Below, one piece after another: positions 25,468 to 37,738 of a stretch of DNA of 64,000 bases (the stretch's first letter is position 1; every line of letters starts with the position of its first letter). Where the stretch lies: assembly GCA_026724425.1 (NCBI GenBank), contig JAIUCV010000007.1, forward strand, positions 22,597,286-22,661,285, read 5' to 3'. The notes beneath the pieces are model-generated. The model made no database searches, was not told the DNA's origin, and worked only from the letters and a program-made list of their open reading frames with translations. The position numbers and the translations under genes are program-made. This DNA is from Erythrophleum ivorense. Taxonomy: Eukaryota; Streptophyta; Magnoliopsida; Fabales; Fabaceae.

Positions 25468-28400
25468 TGTAACATTATTGAACTCATCTCATACAAATTT
25501 TAGGCTTCCTTCCATGAACAACACAAGAGGAAGAAGGAAAGCTATTAAAAATAATTAATTTAATTACATTGTATCATCATAAATTTTTTTCATTCAATGT
25601 CCTATGGACCATATGGGTTTATTCATCTCATTATTATATTTAATTACACAAATACAACTCACATCCATCTCAAGTAGTGGCCTAGGACTCATGCAAGTGG
25701 ATGGTATACATTGAAATCATTGATGCAGCCCAGGGTTGGAATTCCAAAATTCTAACATGAATTTTGAAAAATCATAACTAATTCTAGGAAAATCAAAATC
25801 AAGCATACTATACCATTGTAAAAAGATACAGGTACCTGCTTTATCTAAAAATAATTCCAGACCAAAAATGGGACTGCTAGCCATAGGAAATTGATGGAAC
25901 AATACTACAGGTTGCCTGTCGCTATTAGTACTGTCCTCCAACTTCAAAAATTCATATATCCTTGCTTAGATATCCAATTGGGGTGATGTCAGTGGCCATG
26001 GAAAGCTTATCATATTTAGTTTATGTCTGTAACATTTTATGAGCATTGGATATATATGCCCCTCAAATGACACAATCTAAGCAACTGACAAAATGAACAA
26101 TGTCTACATCAGAATAGTAAAAAAATGCCAATTTTGAAAAATCGTAATTAATTCCACAGAGCTCCAAATAATCTGGTCTTTAACTTTTCAAAAATCTTTG
26201 GATGAGATCTATATAAATGACAAATTTCATGAGCAAATTCATTCATTTGGTCAGATTTTGATATTGGGTTGTAAAATGGTCACTTTTATGTCTCATAAGG
26301 GGTTCAAATGGTCCATTTTGGTTTCTATGGCAACCATGGCCACTTGAGCACATCAGAAAGTACCAAAATGGCCTACTAAACATGTCTTAAAGGTATATAA
26401 ACCCAGAAATCAAAAACTCGCTCATTCACCCCAAGCTATACATAAGGATGTATGTATCAAGTTTGCCATTCCATAACCAAAATGTGCTCTATCATACATA
26501 TGGCATTAAATCTTATACATACATGATACATATACATATTTACATATGTTTATAAAGTCATACAATATATGCAATGATGGATTACAACACTTGCCACTCA
26601 TATGGTTACAAAATGAATAATACAACAATTCCTTTGTCAATCTTTCATCTTTCAACTTGATAGCTTCCATTACCTTGCTCATTTGGTCTACCTAACATAT
26701 TAAGACATTGGAGAGGAGGGAATGAGATTCAAAAAATCCCAACAGCTCATCTCCCTTTCAATTATACATAAAGAATGTAATTCAAGTCTTAAAAATGCAT
26801 GCATGAGCATAATGGAAAGTATGATCATTCAAGAAGCATTATTGGCATTTGAACAAGTTATACAAAGCATACATAAGCTTGCCAAGTAAGTGAATTAGCC
26901 TTACCCATTCTCTTCAAGGTTATTGGACTTGCCTTATCCTTTTTTTTAAAGGCCTTGAACTAAGTCTTACTCTTGGAAGACTCTAGACTTTGTCTCAACT
27001 ATTCTCAAGGGTTCTTGGCTCATCCTCACAATGGCTAGTGGGTTCTTGGCTTCATCACACTCAAGCAAATCAAAGTAAACATACTAAGCATCATTTGAAA
27101 ACATAATATGACATCATGGTACCATGGGATATAGGCATATGCTAGAACACTTTTCATGGCTTAAAACACATATGCATACATTCAAAGACAAGGTAAGCAC
27201 ACATTCATGCATGAGAGAAAGAGGAGAGAGCTACTTTTGTTACAACAACATACTTTCCCTCTTGAAAATGTACTCCCTTCCTTGGCCACACACTCACAAT
27301 GATGTGAGGCTTATTTCTCTTGGCCTAAATATATAAAATAGGAATTAATTATGCTCTTGGAACTATTCTCAAAGTTACCTATATACTTGGAACTCTAATG
27401 TTGTCTTATGGTTCATGTATGGTTCCTAAATGCACTTAATGAAGCAACATCCATTATTTGAGTTCTAGGCTCCATTCTTTCTTTCCATTTATGACTCTTG
27501 ACTCATTTTAAACCTCTTGGAGTCATCACACAATTAGAACAAGGAGCCTAACTACATGTTGCTTCTTTTGGCCATATTATGGAACTTATGATACCATCTC
27601 ACTTTCTATGGCTTCTAAAATTTTTTCAAAACTTCCTCTCATCCTCTTCCATCATATATGACTCAAAAATAAGTTTGGAGTAAATTAAAACTTCCCCTAG
27701 GTGCCTTAAGTCTTTTAGGTCAAGGCTATGCTCCTTCTTGGCACCCTTGGAGTTTTCTTTGTTTTCTTGATGAAAGATGCATGTAAGGAGCTTTCTAGGG
27801 ATCTTAGTAGCTCATCCAAAAACTTATTTAGGCCTAAAAAGTATTGTATCAAATCAAAATTTATAAGGGACACTTGAAACCCTAGGCTTTCTATCTTGTA
27901 ATCTAATGGTTCTTTTGTTATTTTCTTTGCATATTCTTGTTCTCCTCCCTTAAATCCTAAGATTCATCCTTGATTTAACTAGAAACTTAACCCCTTAGGG
28001 TTTGCCTTACCTAGGTTGAACCATCCACAAGAAAAGAAGGGAGGAAGATTAAGTATAGAGATGACAAAATACCTTGATTTCCTTGATTCTTCCTGCTTGT
28101 TTTCACCTTTCTAGACTTCCTACCTTGAATTCAAAATTTTCCCTCTATTCTGCCCTCAAAATAGATCCAAGAACTTCAACAAAACCATAAAAAAGAAGGG
28201 AAGATGGATGAGAAAGAGTTTGCTAAAGAGAAAACATGAAAATCCATGAAAAATCATACCTTCTACTTGCCTTTTCTCTTTCCTTTCTTCTCCTTCTTGT
28301 GCGCCTCACTCTCTTGCTCTCTTCTCTGGTTTAAGGCAGAAACAAAGTGAGCTAAATGAAGGAGGAGGTAGGGCATGTCCTTATATATAGCTAGGTTAAG

Positions 28401-28939
28401 AAACAATTTTCAAAAATTTTAATTTTGTCCCTTTGTCTTGGCTTTTTCGTTTTAGCTTTGTTTTAGCTCCTTTTTTAAAACTGTCTTTTCCATCATAAAA
28501 TTTAGGTTTCTAATTTTATAAAATTCCTTTGGAATCACTCAAATTGGAGCTAAAACCTTCTCGAATAAAAAGGTCAAAATTTAGGTCAACTGACGTTAGA
28601 AGACGTACACTAAAGGGGTTTTAACTATCCTGAGGTTTCCCATGATTTTTAAGGCCTCTAAAAACCTTAAATAACTCAAATTTTCCATTTAAAAAGCCCT
28701 CCTATGAGAATTCTAAAATTTACCCAAAATTACGAAAATGTCATTACGTTTTGTCAACGTTTCATAAAAATTCGTTTCTTCATTCTAACTTCTTTTTTCT
28801 TTCCATTTGAGCCTGGAATTTTTATTTTTAGGAGTCTAGAATGCTACTTAAATTTTTTAAGACTTTAACTAATTTATTTCAAGGAACTTGCTTTGAAAAC
28901 ATATTTGTTTCTATCGTTTGACGAAAATCAGACATTACA
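25468..28939 (-). mobile_element. Long-LTR family copy D, nested in R1
   Basis: Starts TGTAACATTATTG at 25,468 and ends ...CAGACATTACA at 28,939, with canonical TG...CA and a TGTAA/TTACA inverted end. Exact target duplication AAAAG at 25,463-25,467 and 28,940-28,944. About 3.47 kb. Closest to copy C by eye; both carry the same 3' phrase GTTTCTATCGTTTGAC. No coding frame. Its cleaner ends suggest it is among the younger copies. Opposite orientation to R1. Confidence 0.92.
28381..28388 (-). promoter_or_regulatory. TATA box of LTR copy D
   Basis: Minus-strand GCTATATATAAGGACATGCCC, at the same relative place as in copy C, followed by a purine-rich leader with an AAGGTATGA possible donor near 28,258. 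Confidence 0.55.
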
Positions 28940-30090
28940 AAAAGTCCCTAGGGCATAGGTTTGCTCTCGATAGAGCCATGGGATCCTTAGAGCATGAAAT
29001 TATAGTTTAAATATGATTGTATGACATGTATATTTGCTTCGATGTGCTTAAGTGAACCATATGTGTGTTTGGATGTTGGATTAGCTATTAATATTCTTTG
29101 AATCTTACTCTCCCCTATTTCTACTAACCATAGCCAGGTGATATGCAAGGAAGAAAGAAAGAAATGCAAAAGGTTTAGGAAGATCACTTTTGACAATGAA
29201 ATTTAGTTAAGAGATAATATTGTATATATGAATATGTACTCTTATATTTTGATGTATAGAAATGCAAACATGTTTAGATGCACTAGACTATCCTATAACA
29301 ACCATTTAAAGTTTGTAAGACATGATGTAATGTAATTTAGTACCTTGAATTCCTATATGTATATGTATATGCATATTCTTATATGGGGGATGGTTATTTT
29401 TATTTGTTAGGTGATTTTATATGATGGATTAGCCATATATGAGTCATTTGTGGATTAAAATTTGTTAAAAATGAGAAATGATATTTTAGAACTCATTTGG
29501 TATCATTTAGAACCAAATCTTGGATCATTTGAGTCATAAAATGTCTCTTTACCTTTGACCACTCAAATGATCTAGTTTGGGCTACAAATTAGGTAGGCAA
29601 TTAGAAGACATATAAAGCTTTCCAAAAAGCCAAAGTTTGCATTTTCCAAAGCTTTATATAATATTTGGTAAAATTTTTAATTTGATCCAAAAAACTTGAA
29701 TTCTGCAATACTATTTATACTGTTATAATTGTGGTTTTCATGTCTTTTTAGGGGTTAAATTCTGCAGTACTATTCGGAGTTGTGTAGCTCAAATTATGAA
29801 TTTTTGAAATTTGATTTTTATTATATGATCTGTAATCTAAAATGAGCATATGAACAATTTTGTGAATTTAATACTTATATATATGGTAGATTGGTTGGAA
29901 CAAATTGGTTATGAATGGAATTGTGAAATGAATTGGTACAAATCCATTATTTTGCATTATTGTCCCATTTGAGACTTTTGGTAACAAGAAATTTTGCTAC
30001 TAAAAGTGTGAATATTACAATTTGCTACTAAAGAATGAATATAACATGGGATATATATGTATATGAAATATGTGATGCTATGATAGCTTG

Positions 30091-30656
30091 GAGCTTTATT
30101 TTAGTTCCTTTTAATCTTAAACTAGAAAGAATATTGACATGTAAAAGAAGAAGAAGAAAGAAAGAAGATCAAATTAATATTGAAGGGAGTATAACTGAAA
30201 GACCATAAATTGAAGCTAAAGAAATTTGATATAACATTCCTACAAAAATTATAAGGTATTATGCCATTCCATCAACTCGAGGAGTAGAATCAAACATAAG
30301 GAAGCAACCTATAAATGCAAATGATTTTAAGATAAAACCACATACAGTATAAATTACATGTTATAGTGTCTTTCTCATCTCATAAAAGTTTATTTCAATT
30401 TGATTGATCAACACCATGTAGATCTTATTCTAGATGCACACAATGCCTAACCCGAATCCTACCATTCTGCTTACTTCCCAGGCCACCTAAAAGAGAATTT
30501 GCGTATGGCTACATGTGTTATGAATGGTGAGAATCTATATATTGACCCATATATTATGTATGTGTGTGTGTGTGTGTGGCTCTCATCTCGACTTTCTTTT
30601 TCCTTTTAGTGAGGTAACATATTTCTATTTTGTATTCTTTCTTTGTCACATTAATG
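30091..30656. other. Non-coding between R1 and E
   Basis: AT-rich with purine runs and a (TG)n microsatellite at about 30,558-30,578. Presumably the interior of the element that received R1 and E. No frame recognised. Confidence 0.5.
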
Positions 30657-30661
30657 CTTTC

Positions 30662-33566
30662 TGTAACAGCCAAGAAAAAGAAAGAAGAAGAAAAAGAAAT
30701 GAGAAAAGAAAAGGAAAAGAAATTGCTGAAATTTTCAAAGCTCTGAAAATTCTAAGTCTTCTCGCCACAGCCCGGCTATAGCGAATGCACTGGTTCGCCA
30801 TAGCGAGAAATGGCCTAGCTATAGGGAGAATGCTTTCTCGCTATAGCGAAAATGCTTTTAGCTATAGTGAGTGCGGGTATCCCATACAAAACCAGGGAGT
30901 TGCTCGCTGTAGCGACGCCATAGCGAAGGCAAAGGTCTGGAACAGACACGAGCTCGCTGTAGCAAGGGCGATGGCTCGCTATAGCTAGTGAAGTCCGAAA
31001 AAGCGAGGAAAAAGAGAATTTGACTTTTTAAAAGCCTCCAAATCTCTTCTTTCTTCTTCTAACTGACTCAAGCTCACTTTAAGAAAGAGAAAAGGGCAGA
31101 GGAGAGAGAAAGAAGCTTAGAAAAGGAAGGAAGAACAAGAAAGGTAAGGATTTCCATAGCCTTTCTCTTAGTATGTTACTCTTCTCCCCTTCCCCTCTCT
31201 TCCTACGGTTTTGGTAGCTAAAATAGTTAGGTCTTGAGCTTGGTTCAGAAGAGGGAGAGTGGGAAGCCACTCTTAAGGGAGGTTAGAAGTCATTTAGTCT
31301 TCTCTTCCTTGCTTTCCCTTCTTAAGAGCTTGAGAATTTGAGAAAAGAGAGAGGATAGTTAATGGCTTCTAGTGAGAGAAAGAACCCTATCTAGAGAAGC
31401 TTATTAGGGTTGTTAGAAAGAGATCCCTAGCTTAAGAATCAAGTGTTAAGGAATTAATTCAATGCTTCTTGTGTGGTTAGGCTCAAGAGAAACTCTCCCA
31501 TCTAGAAGTGGTTGTGAAACCAACAAGGGAGGAGATAAATTGAAGAGGAAGATTGTCAATAGCTAATAAGGTAGCTCTCTCCACCTTCTTTCATGCATAA
31601 TTGTGTGCTTACATTGTTTTACTTGTGTGTATGTATGATTTGAGCTATGAGAAGTATGTTAGCATGATGATGCCTTATGTGTCTTAATGATGTTTTATGT
31701 GATTTTTTGAGTTTTCTTGAGTATGGAAAAGCCAATAACCCTTTAGCCATGGTGAGGATGAGCCAAAACCCTCAAGTTGTTTGAGACAAAGTAAAGAGTC
31801 TCCCAAAAGTGAGGTTGACTCCCAAAGAGTAAGGGTTGAGTCTAAGAACCTCTTAAGTATGGGTGAGGCAAGTCCAAAATCCACAAGTGAGTGGGTGAGG
31901 CTAATCCATGTACTTGGCAAGCTTTCATATGTTATGTATGGCCTACTCACATGTTGAGAATGTTTTTCTTTTATGCATGGCCAGTTTAAATGTTGCAAAT
32001 GCTTTCATTATGACTTTATATGCTAACATGCCATACATACAAGGTGAGACTTGTTTGCATGCTATATTTGTATGATTGAATGAGAGATGAGCTATTGAGA
32101 TTCTTTGAATCTCACTCCCCCTCTCCACCATCCAAACATGCTAGGTGGACCAAGTGAGGCTAGAGATGAGAGCCACCAAGTTTGAAGCTAGGGAGATTAA
32201 TGAAGAATTGTAAAAGAACTTCTTGTAATTATCTTGTAGTCAAGTCAAGGGATGTAAATTAATGATGTACATGATGTAGTATCTATGAATGTTTGTAAAC
32301 CAATGTATTTATCATGTATATATGAGCATGAGATCATTTTGAATGAAGAAGCAAGTGTTGTTATGAAAAGCATGATTTTAGCATTGGCCACATGGATGTA
32401 TAAGTGGGTGTGGGATAGTGAGTTTCTCGAATCTGGGTTGTTAGACACTTGAGCCATGATTGATAGCCCATATGGATGCTTTCTTATGTGCTCAAAGAGT
32501 CCTAGAGGTAGAAGAACTAAGATTGGACCCCATGAGCCCTCTTTTAAATCAAGAAAATGGCCTTTTTGCACATGATGTCAAAGGTTAACCAAATGACCTC
32601 TTATTGCTTTAAAATTTGACATGTGACTAGATCTTGTTTAGAGCTTTTTGGGAAGATAAAGATCAATTCATTTGGATGTCTATATCATTTTCTATGATTT
32701 TTCAAAGTTGGCATCAAAAATTCGGATTTCAGAAAACACTGTTCATTTGGTCAGTTTGGGATTTGTGTCATCCGAGGGGCAAACGTAGTCCAATGGCTAC
32801 AAAATTTTATACACAGAAACTAGATAGTCACAGTGACTTGTAGGAACTAGAAGCACCTCATTTAGACATCTAGAGAGGAAGATATGCAATTTTGAAGTTC
32901 CAGCCCAGAATCAGTCATCTTACCAGACCCGAGGTACTGTTTCATCGGTTTCCAGGAGTTTGGCTTGATAAATTGATCTGGAGATATTTTTTCTCTCTAC
33001 CTAACATCCACATCTTTCCATAGTGATATCTTTTATAAGCATTGGATTTTTGTGGAATTAGTTAGACATTTTCAAAGTCCATATCAGTAAACTGTGACAG
33101 TAACAGAACCCCTCTGACCAGTGGATGATTTCGGATGTTAAACGCTTTTTACATGAGATTTTAAGACTTCTACATATTTTTAGCATGAAGGACGTCTTGA
33201 GCTTTCTAGAATGACCAAGATCATGGGCTTTCGATTTTTCTGTATTTAGTTCGGAATTTTCAAACTCAGCCCAGAAATGAAGCCAAATCTGCCAAACACG
33301 AATTTGCATGTCTCATATCCCTTTTTGCTTTCCATGAGTTTAAAGCATAGTTTTGGGATTGAAATAAGTCTTAATAATGCAACTAAGCATGAGGATGCAT
33401 AAAAAGAGCTCACCCGGTTCATGTGACTTTAAAGTAGATATCTACCCATGCATAATGCCATGTAGAAGGAACATCAAGGTAGAGTGAATAATCTTCCTTG
33501 TATGCTTAGCATGTGTATATGAGTATGTGAGGCATGATGGGTATGAACTAGAAGTTAAGGTGTTAT
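30662..33566 (+). mobile_element. Long-LTR family copy E (probable solo LTR)
   Basis: Starts TGTAACAGCC at 30,662 and ends ...AAGGTGTTATA at 33,566, with exact target duplication CTTTC at 30,657-30,661 and 33,567-33,571. About 2.9 kb. It carries the family blocks in plus orientation: leader with AAGGTAAGG donor (31,141-31,149), the internal array (31,725-31,915), the palindrome at 32,097-32,113, and the GGTTCATGTGACTT...CATGC phrase near 33,415. Its first ~330 bp differ from the other copies and hold the palindrome array described separately. It shares the mutated end TATAACACC (read on minus) with copy A. The short frames inside are not credible genes. Confidence 0.88.
30771..30990. repeat. 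CGCTATAGCG palindrome array in copy E
   Basis: About nine copies of a variable motif around TCGCTATAGCGA, for example at 30,774-30,785, 30,794-30,808, 30,836-30,850, 30,903-30,917 and 30,974-30,987. Middle bases vary (CTATAG, CCATAG, CTGTAG), and outer TCG/CGA arms are mostly kept. Spacing is irregular, 20-50 bp. An open frame at 30,785-30,988 merely translates the repeat. Confidence 0.9.
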
Positions 33567-33571
33567 ACTTT

Positions 33572-34614
33572 CATTGCCTCATATGGTGAACATAAGTGTT
33601 TCATCTTTACTTAGTCCTTTTGAATGCCAAAGATAGTTGCTTGTATGAGAGAGTTAACCTCATCAACCTATACAACATACTATCATTATATATATGCTAT
33701 CTATAATTACAACATTATACATTTGGTTAGTCAACAATTAAGTTATACATAGGGTGTGCTACTATATATTCTATACATACTAAGTGACACTACATCTTCC
33801 TTATACACATATTTAGGTATGGGTTTTGTCAAGGGATCAACTAATATCTTATGCATACATATATTGTGGAGTAACTTTTTTGTGTCATTGCATCTCTGTT
33901 ATTCTCATGTCTATGTGCTTAGTCTTACTATGATACTTAGGGTATTGAGTATAGGCTATGGTTTTTTATCTATCACAATTGATCAAATTAGACTTGATGT
34001 CCCACCAGTGACCCTAATTATTTCATAATCTTCTTTAGCCATATAGCATTTTTTTGTAACAAAATATGCAATAAACTATACTTCCATAGTGAATAACTAT
34101 ATATGCTTTTTGCAGTTTCAAGATATGATATCATTATCAAGCATATATATATATGTATGTATATCTAGAAGTTGATTTTTGCACACCTTCAATTCACATT
34201 GGAGTACCTTTTCAAGCATAATCACTTACTTAACAATTCGATGATAATCTACAATGCCCCTCAAGTATTTTAGGATTCTCTTGACAACATTCTAATGCTA
34301 TTGGCTAGGATTTGACTAGTACTAATTTACAAGGTTAATTAATAACAAAATTTTAACCTTGTATACATCATTGCATACATTAAGCCAATAATGTTTGAGT
34401 AAAGGACTTTCTCCATAATTTTTAATGTAGATTTAATTTGAAGGCATACCTTATGATTCAAACTATTGCCTTTTACTACAAGGATGTTGATGGATTTATA
34501 GTCCTTTGTGCTAAACCACTCATGGATTTTCTAAATATAATGATTAATAAATTTCTTTATGCAATTCCATTAGATCTTAACCCTAAGGATATATTATACT
34601 TTATACATATTTTT
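33572..34614 (-). pseudogene. Copia pol remnant: RNase H end
   Basis: Read on the minus strand, 34,330-34,200 gives NVVKRILKYLRGIVDY, matching the conserved 'AVKRILRYLKGT' stretch of Ty1/copia polymerase just before RNase H. 34,130-34,025 gives text ending AIWLKKIM, matching the end of copia RNase H. Several stops and frame changes are present. This is the 3' part of the element whose reverse transcriptase lies at 37,443-37,738 and integrase at 40,510-42,400, the two gaps being filled by I1 and I2. The 3' LTR could not be delimited. Confidence 0.7.
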
Positions 34615-37442
34615 TGTAACAACCTTAATTCTTGATTACCATGATTAAGCTTAATTAAGTGGTTAAGAATCATAAATCAAGATATAAAGTTATTACAATT
34701 AATTACATTAAGAAAAAGTGAAGAAATTTGAACCTTGATATCATTAAGGTTATTAGCTAAGCAACCACAATTAATTGAATCTACAAGTGACTATAATTAT
34801 CAATTAAGATCTTTAATTCATTTTACTATTGATTTTAACTCACAAAAACCTCTTATAAATATTTTTCCAAGTTGTTACATAACATTATCATAATAAATTT
34901 CAAGGTTTCTAAGTCAAACATAGGAGCTTAGGAACCTTCACCATGACTTGGACCCTTCCTACTGTGGCTAAGTTTGGTTACTGGAACCTAAAAACTAAGT
35001 TTGGGGACTTCCATCGTGACTTGGTATACCCGTGCCATGGCATAAGTGCTCTTGGGAACTAATATTCACACTTTTGGATATCGTCATGGCGAGCTGGACC
35101 CTCACCATAGTGGGAGAGAATCTTGGAACCTACTATAAAAAATTTCACAATCCACGCCGCGGTAGTCCATACTTGAGCCGCGACGAAACTAGCTATTGGA
35201 ACCCAGAATTTTCCTCCCTTGATTCTTGTCGTGACTTAATCCTCTCGTGTTATGTCGAATCTACTCTGTGGAGCACTCTTTACTTGACTTCCTCAACTTG
35301 CGTCGGGGCGAGGTTGCTCTCTGTCACTCCCTGGGTGAATTTTTTTGGCCTTGCGCCACAACGAGACATCCTGCTCCATGGCGCTCCTCGCTTCTAACTA
35401 ACTCCTGGCCATGGCTCAACTTTCTTATACACCTACACCTTTCAATTTTGTCCCATACACTCTAGCTCTCCGTCTAGTAACACTCTATGGCCACTTTATT
35501 TCGATTTGTAAGGCTCTAATGACATTCATCTACCTAATATACTCAGCATATCTCTCATTGCCAAATCAAATCCTAGGTGTTGATTTCTACTCATCTACTA
35601 TTATACATAAGCAATTTATGTATCAATGACAGCAGGAAGGATTCATAACTATTAATATTATCATTCATGATAACACCATAACATCCTTCTAAGAAATAAG
35701 TCATATATATATCCACCTAACAAGGTTCCATATCAGATAAAAACAAGCACATACATCGGACACCAAATTATAAAGAGCTTAACTCCTTATTAGTTTTATC
35801 ATTGTTTACCAAAATACAAAATACCTACATATGGCAACATGATTACATGGTGATGATGCTATACAAAAGAATAGCAAAGATTAGCATCTATCCTATATTA
35901 GATCCATCCAAGTGTAGAGTTTCCTACACATGGTCTTGGTTCATGGATGTTTATCCACTTGCTTTCCTTTATCCTTACCCAAAAGATTTTCATCTAAAAT
36001 AGTTAGCCCATAAAACAGGGTGAGATACAAATCTCAATAACCAGAGATAAATTTCATTCATATATTCTAATTTAATTAACATATGTGCATGAAATCGGAT
36101 AAGCATCATAAAATATACCAATCATATTAGCAAATGAAATAATTAGGCTATTAGTAACTACTATCCCATACTAGCAATCACATTTCCATATATTAAAGAC
36201 TATTAACATCGAGAGAGGCTTGTCTATGGCACCAACTCTCCAATAAGCACAACCTGGGCTCAGTATATACAAGAGTTTAATCACAACTTGGTGCCTTATG
36301 AAGCACAATGCACGGATGGTAGTCGCACCACAGCTCTACCCTAAACTCACAAGGTCCAAACATAATATATCAAATAGCCAACCATTTGTTTAGCATTCAA
36401 AATCATACATGTGTAACAGATATAAAATTAAAGTAGACATATGCATGGAATTTAACATTAACCCCGATTACCTCACTTATAGATAATTCTTTGAAAGCTG
36501 ACTATAATGCTACTTCATCCTATGAACATAAAACCATACTATTATTATTCCTAATCATCATTTATAGCAGTAAACTTAATACTCAAATAATTAGACCATA
36601 AAAGACTACCTAAAGAACACTTATCCAGCCACTACAAGAAACAACTTTGGATTTAGTGGTGCTTATACCAATAACCTTAGAACAACACTCTAAATTGTGT
36701 GCAAATTCACACATAATCACTACTCATATCATAAATAAGCTATAGGGGTCCTAAACCAGTAGAAAATGCATCAAAATGAGAAGTTTATACTTATCTAATA
36801 TCTCTTTTAGCCTTAATCTCCGAAAATTCTCCAAGAAAATATCAAATAACCTATATCAGATTTGAGGTGTGGATGAAAATGCTTTAAATGAAAAACCAAT
36901 TAGATCAAATTGAAGAAAAAGAGAAGAGGGTTAAGTTATATAACAATTACCTTAGCTAATTTTGGCTTTAGAAATAGGAAATGAGACTAAGAAGGTGATG
37001 GAAACCTTAGCCTCCAAGGACCTCCGAATTTGCTTCTTGCTCTTTAAATGTTTCTACAGAATAGTGTAAAGGAGGAAGGTTTTCTCTTAAGGTTTTAATG
37101 AGAAATGGGTTGACCTATCAGCTCAAGGCGTAATTGGGTTCCTTCTTAGTTGTTGGGCTATAGTTTAATGAATTGGCTGTAGAACTTTTAGGATTTTTAA
37201 TAGGGTTTTGGGTTTCTAACTCAATAAACCAAATTAGGGCTTGCTTAGTGTTTATTAATGACATACTTAAATTAATTATGGGTCTAGATTAAGTTTATAA
37301 CCCAATTAAATGTCAAACTCACATTAATAATTTATTTTTCCATAAGTTCCACCTCCCCTTTTCACTTAATTATTTTCCTTAATTACCCACACTAATTTCC
37401 CAACTCATCATAATTACTCTGAATTAATTTCGGAATGTTACA
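34615..37442 (-). mobile_element. LTR-like insertion I1 in copia pol
   Basis: Starts TGTAACAACC at 34,615 and ends ...CGGAATGTTACA at 37,442, flanked by TTTTT at 34,610-34,614 and 37,443-37,447. The duplication is low-complexity, so weaker evidence alone, but copia reverse transcriptase sequence resumes on both sides. Read on minus it starts TGTAACATTCCG, a common plant gypsy LTR start. About 2.83 kb. It parallels I2 in order: array, ATCCACTTGCTT..CCTTA block (35,950 and 38,930), GAAGCACA...CACCACAGCTC block (36,300 and 39,270), and leader with ACCTTAGC donor (minus, 36,950). Probable solo LTR. Confidence 0.8.
35020..35400. repeat. Decayed CpG palindrome array in I1
   Basis: Scattered GTGCCATGGCA, TCATGGCGA, CACGCCGCGGTA, GAGCCGCGACGA, TCGTGAC and TGCGTCGGGGCGA words sit at the position matching the GCCGCGGCCAAT array of I2. 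The copies are much more degraded, consistent with loss of CpG. The open frames over it (35,032-35,397 and 35,247-35,465) are by-products. Confidence 0.6.
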
Positions 37443-37738
37443 TTTTTCATCTCAAAGTTCAAAGATAAATATTCCTTAATAGTTATTCAAGAATCTATAC
37501 TATTCCCAATTAATAGTAATCATCCACATAAAAGGGATAATATTACAACATTTCTTTTAAACACTTAATGTAAATATAGTGGTCTTTATTAATCATTTGA
37601 AACTCATGGGAAGTTACTATTCGACAAAATTTCAAAATACCATTGTCTAGGTTATTGTTTTAGTTTATAAATAGACTTTGGAGCCTATAAACTTTACATT
37701 CCATTCCTTTTTTAATGGAACCTTATGCTAGTTCCATA
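37443..37738 (-). pseudogene. Copia reverse transcriptase core remnant
   Basis: A 296-bp island between I1 and I2. On the minus strand it encodes, with frame changes, copia reverse transcriptase text: a PRQWYF-like stretch preceded by the 'YGLKQ' region, then the catalytic YVDD motif (codons at 37,530-37,519). Stops and frameshifts make it non-functional. It joins the integrase half on its right and the RNase H half on its left once I1 and I2 are removed. Confidence 0.8.

Larger units (their letters stand above)
16493..30085 (+). mobile_element. Long-LTR family copy R1, split by three insertions
   Basis: Starts TGTAATACC at 16,493 and ends ...GCTATGATA at 30,085, flanked by an exact 5-bp duplication GCTTG (16,488-16,492 and 30,086-30,090). 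Its own sequence is in four blocks: 16,493-16,604, 20,033-20,972, 24,597-25,467 and 28,945-30,085, about 3.06 kb together. The blocks join without loss when B, C and D and one copy of each duplication are removed, and the joined order follows copy H (56,197-59,496) throughout. Plus orientation is judged from the TATA box at 20,389. The terminal CA is mutated to TA. No coding region is present, so a solo LTR is the simplest reading. Confidence 0.85.

Noticed and set aside
30001..30019. R1 right end at ...AATATTACA (30,019)
   Set aside because: It has a TTACA end but no flanking match to GCTTG; extending to 30,085 gives an exact duplication and a start similar to copy B, so the longer end was chosen.
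30785..30988. 67-residue frame over the CGCTATAGCG array
   Set aside because: The translation merely repeats words of the array; no independent sign of coding.
36634..36665. CACTACAAGAAAC as a CACTA transposon end inside I1
   Set aside because: The matching place in I2 (about 39,596) reads CCACAACAAGTCC, so the text belongs to the LTR and not to a separate transposon.
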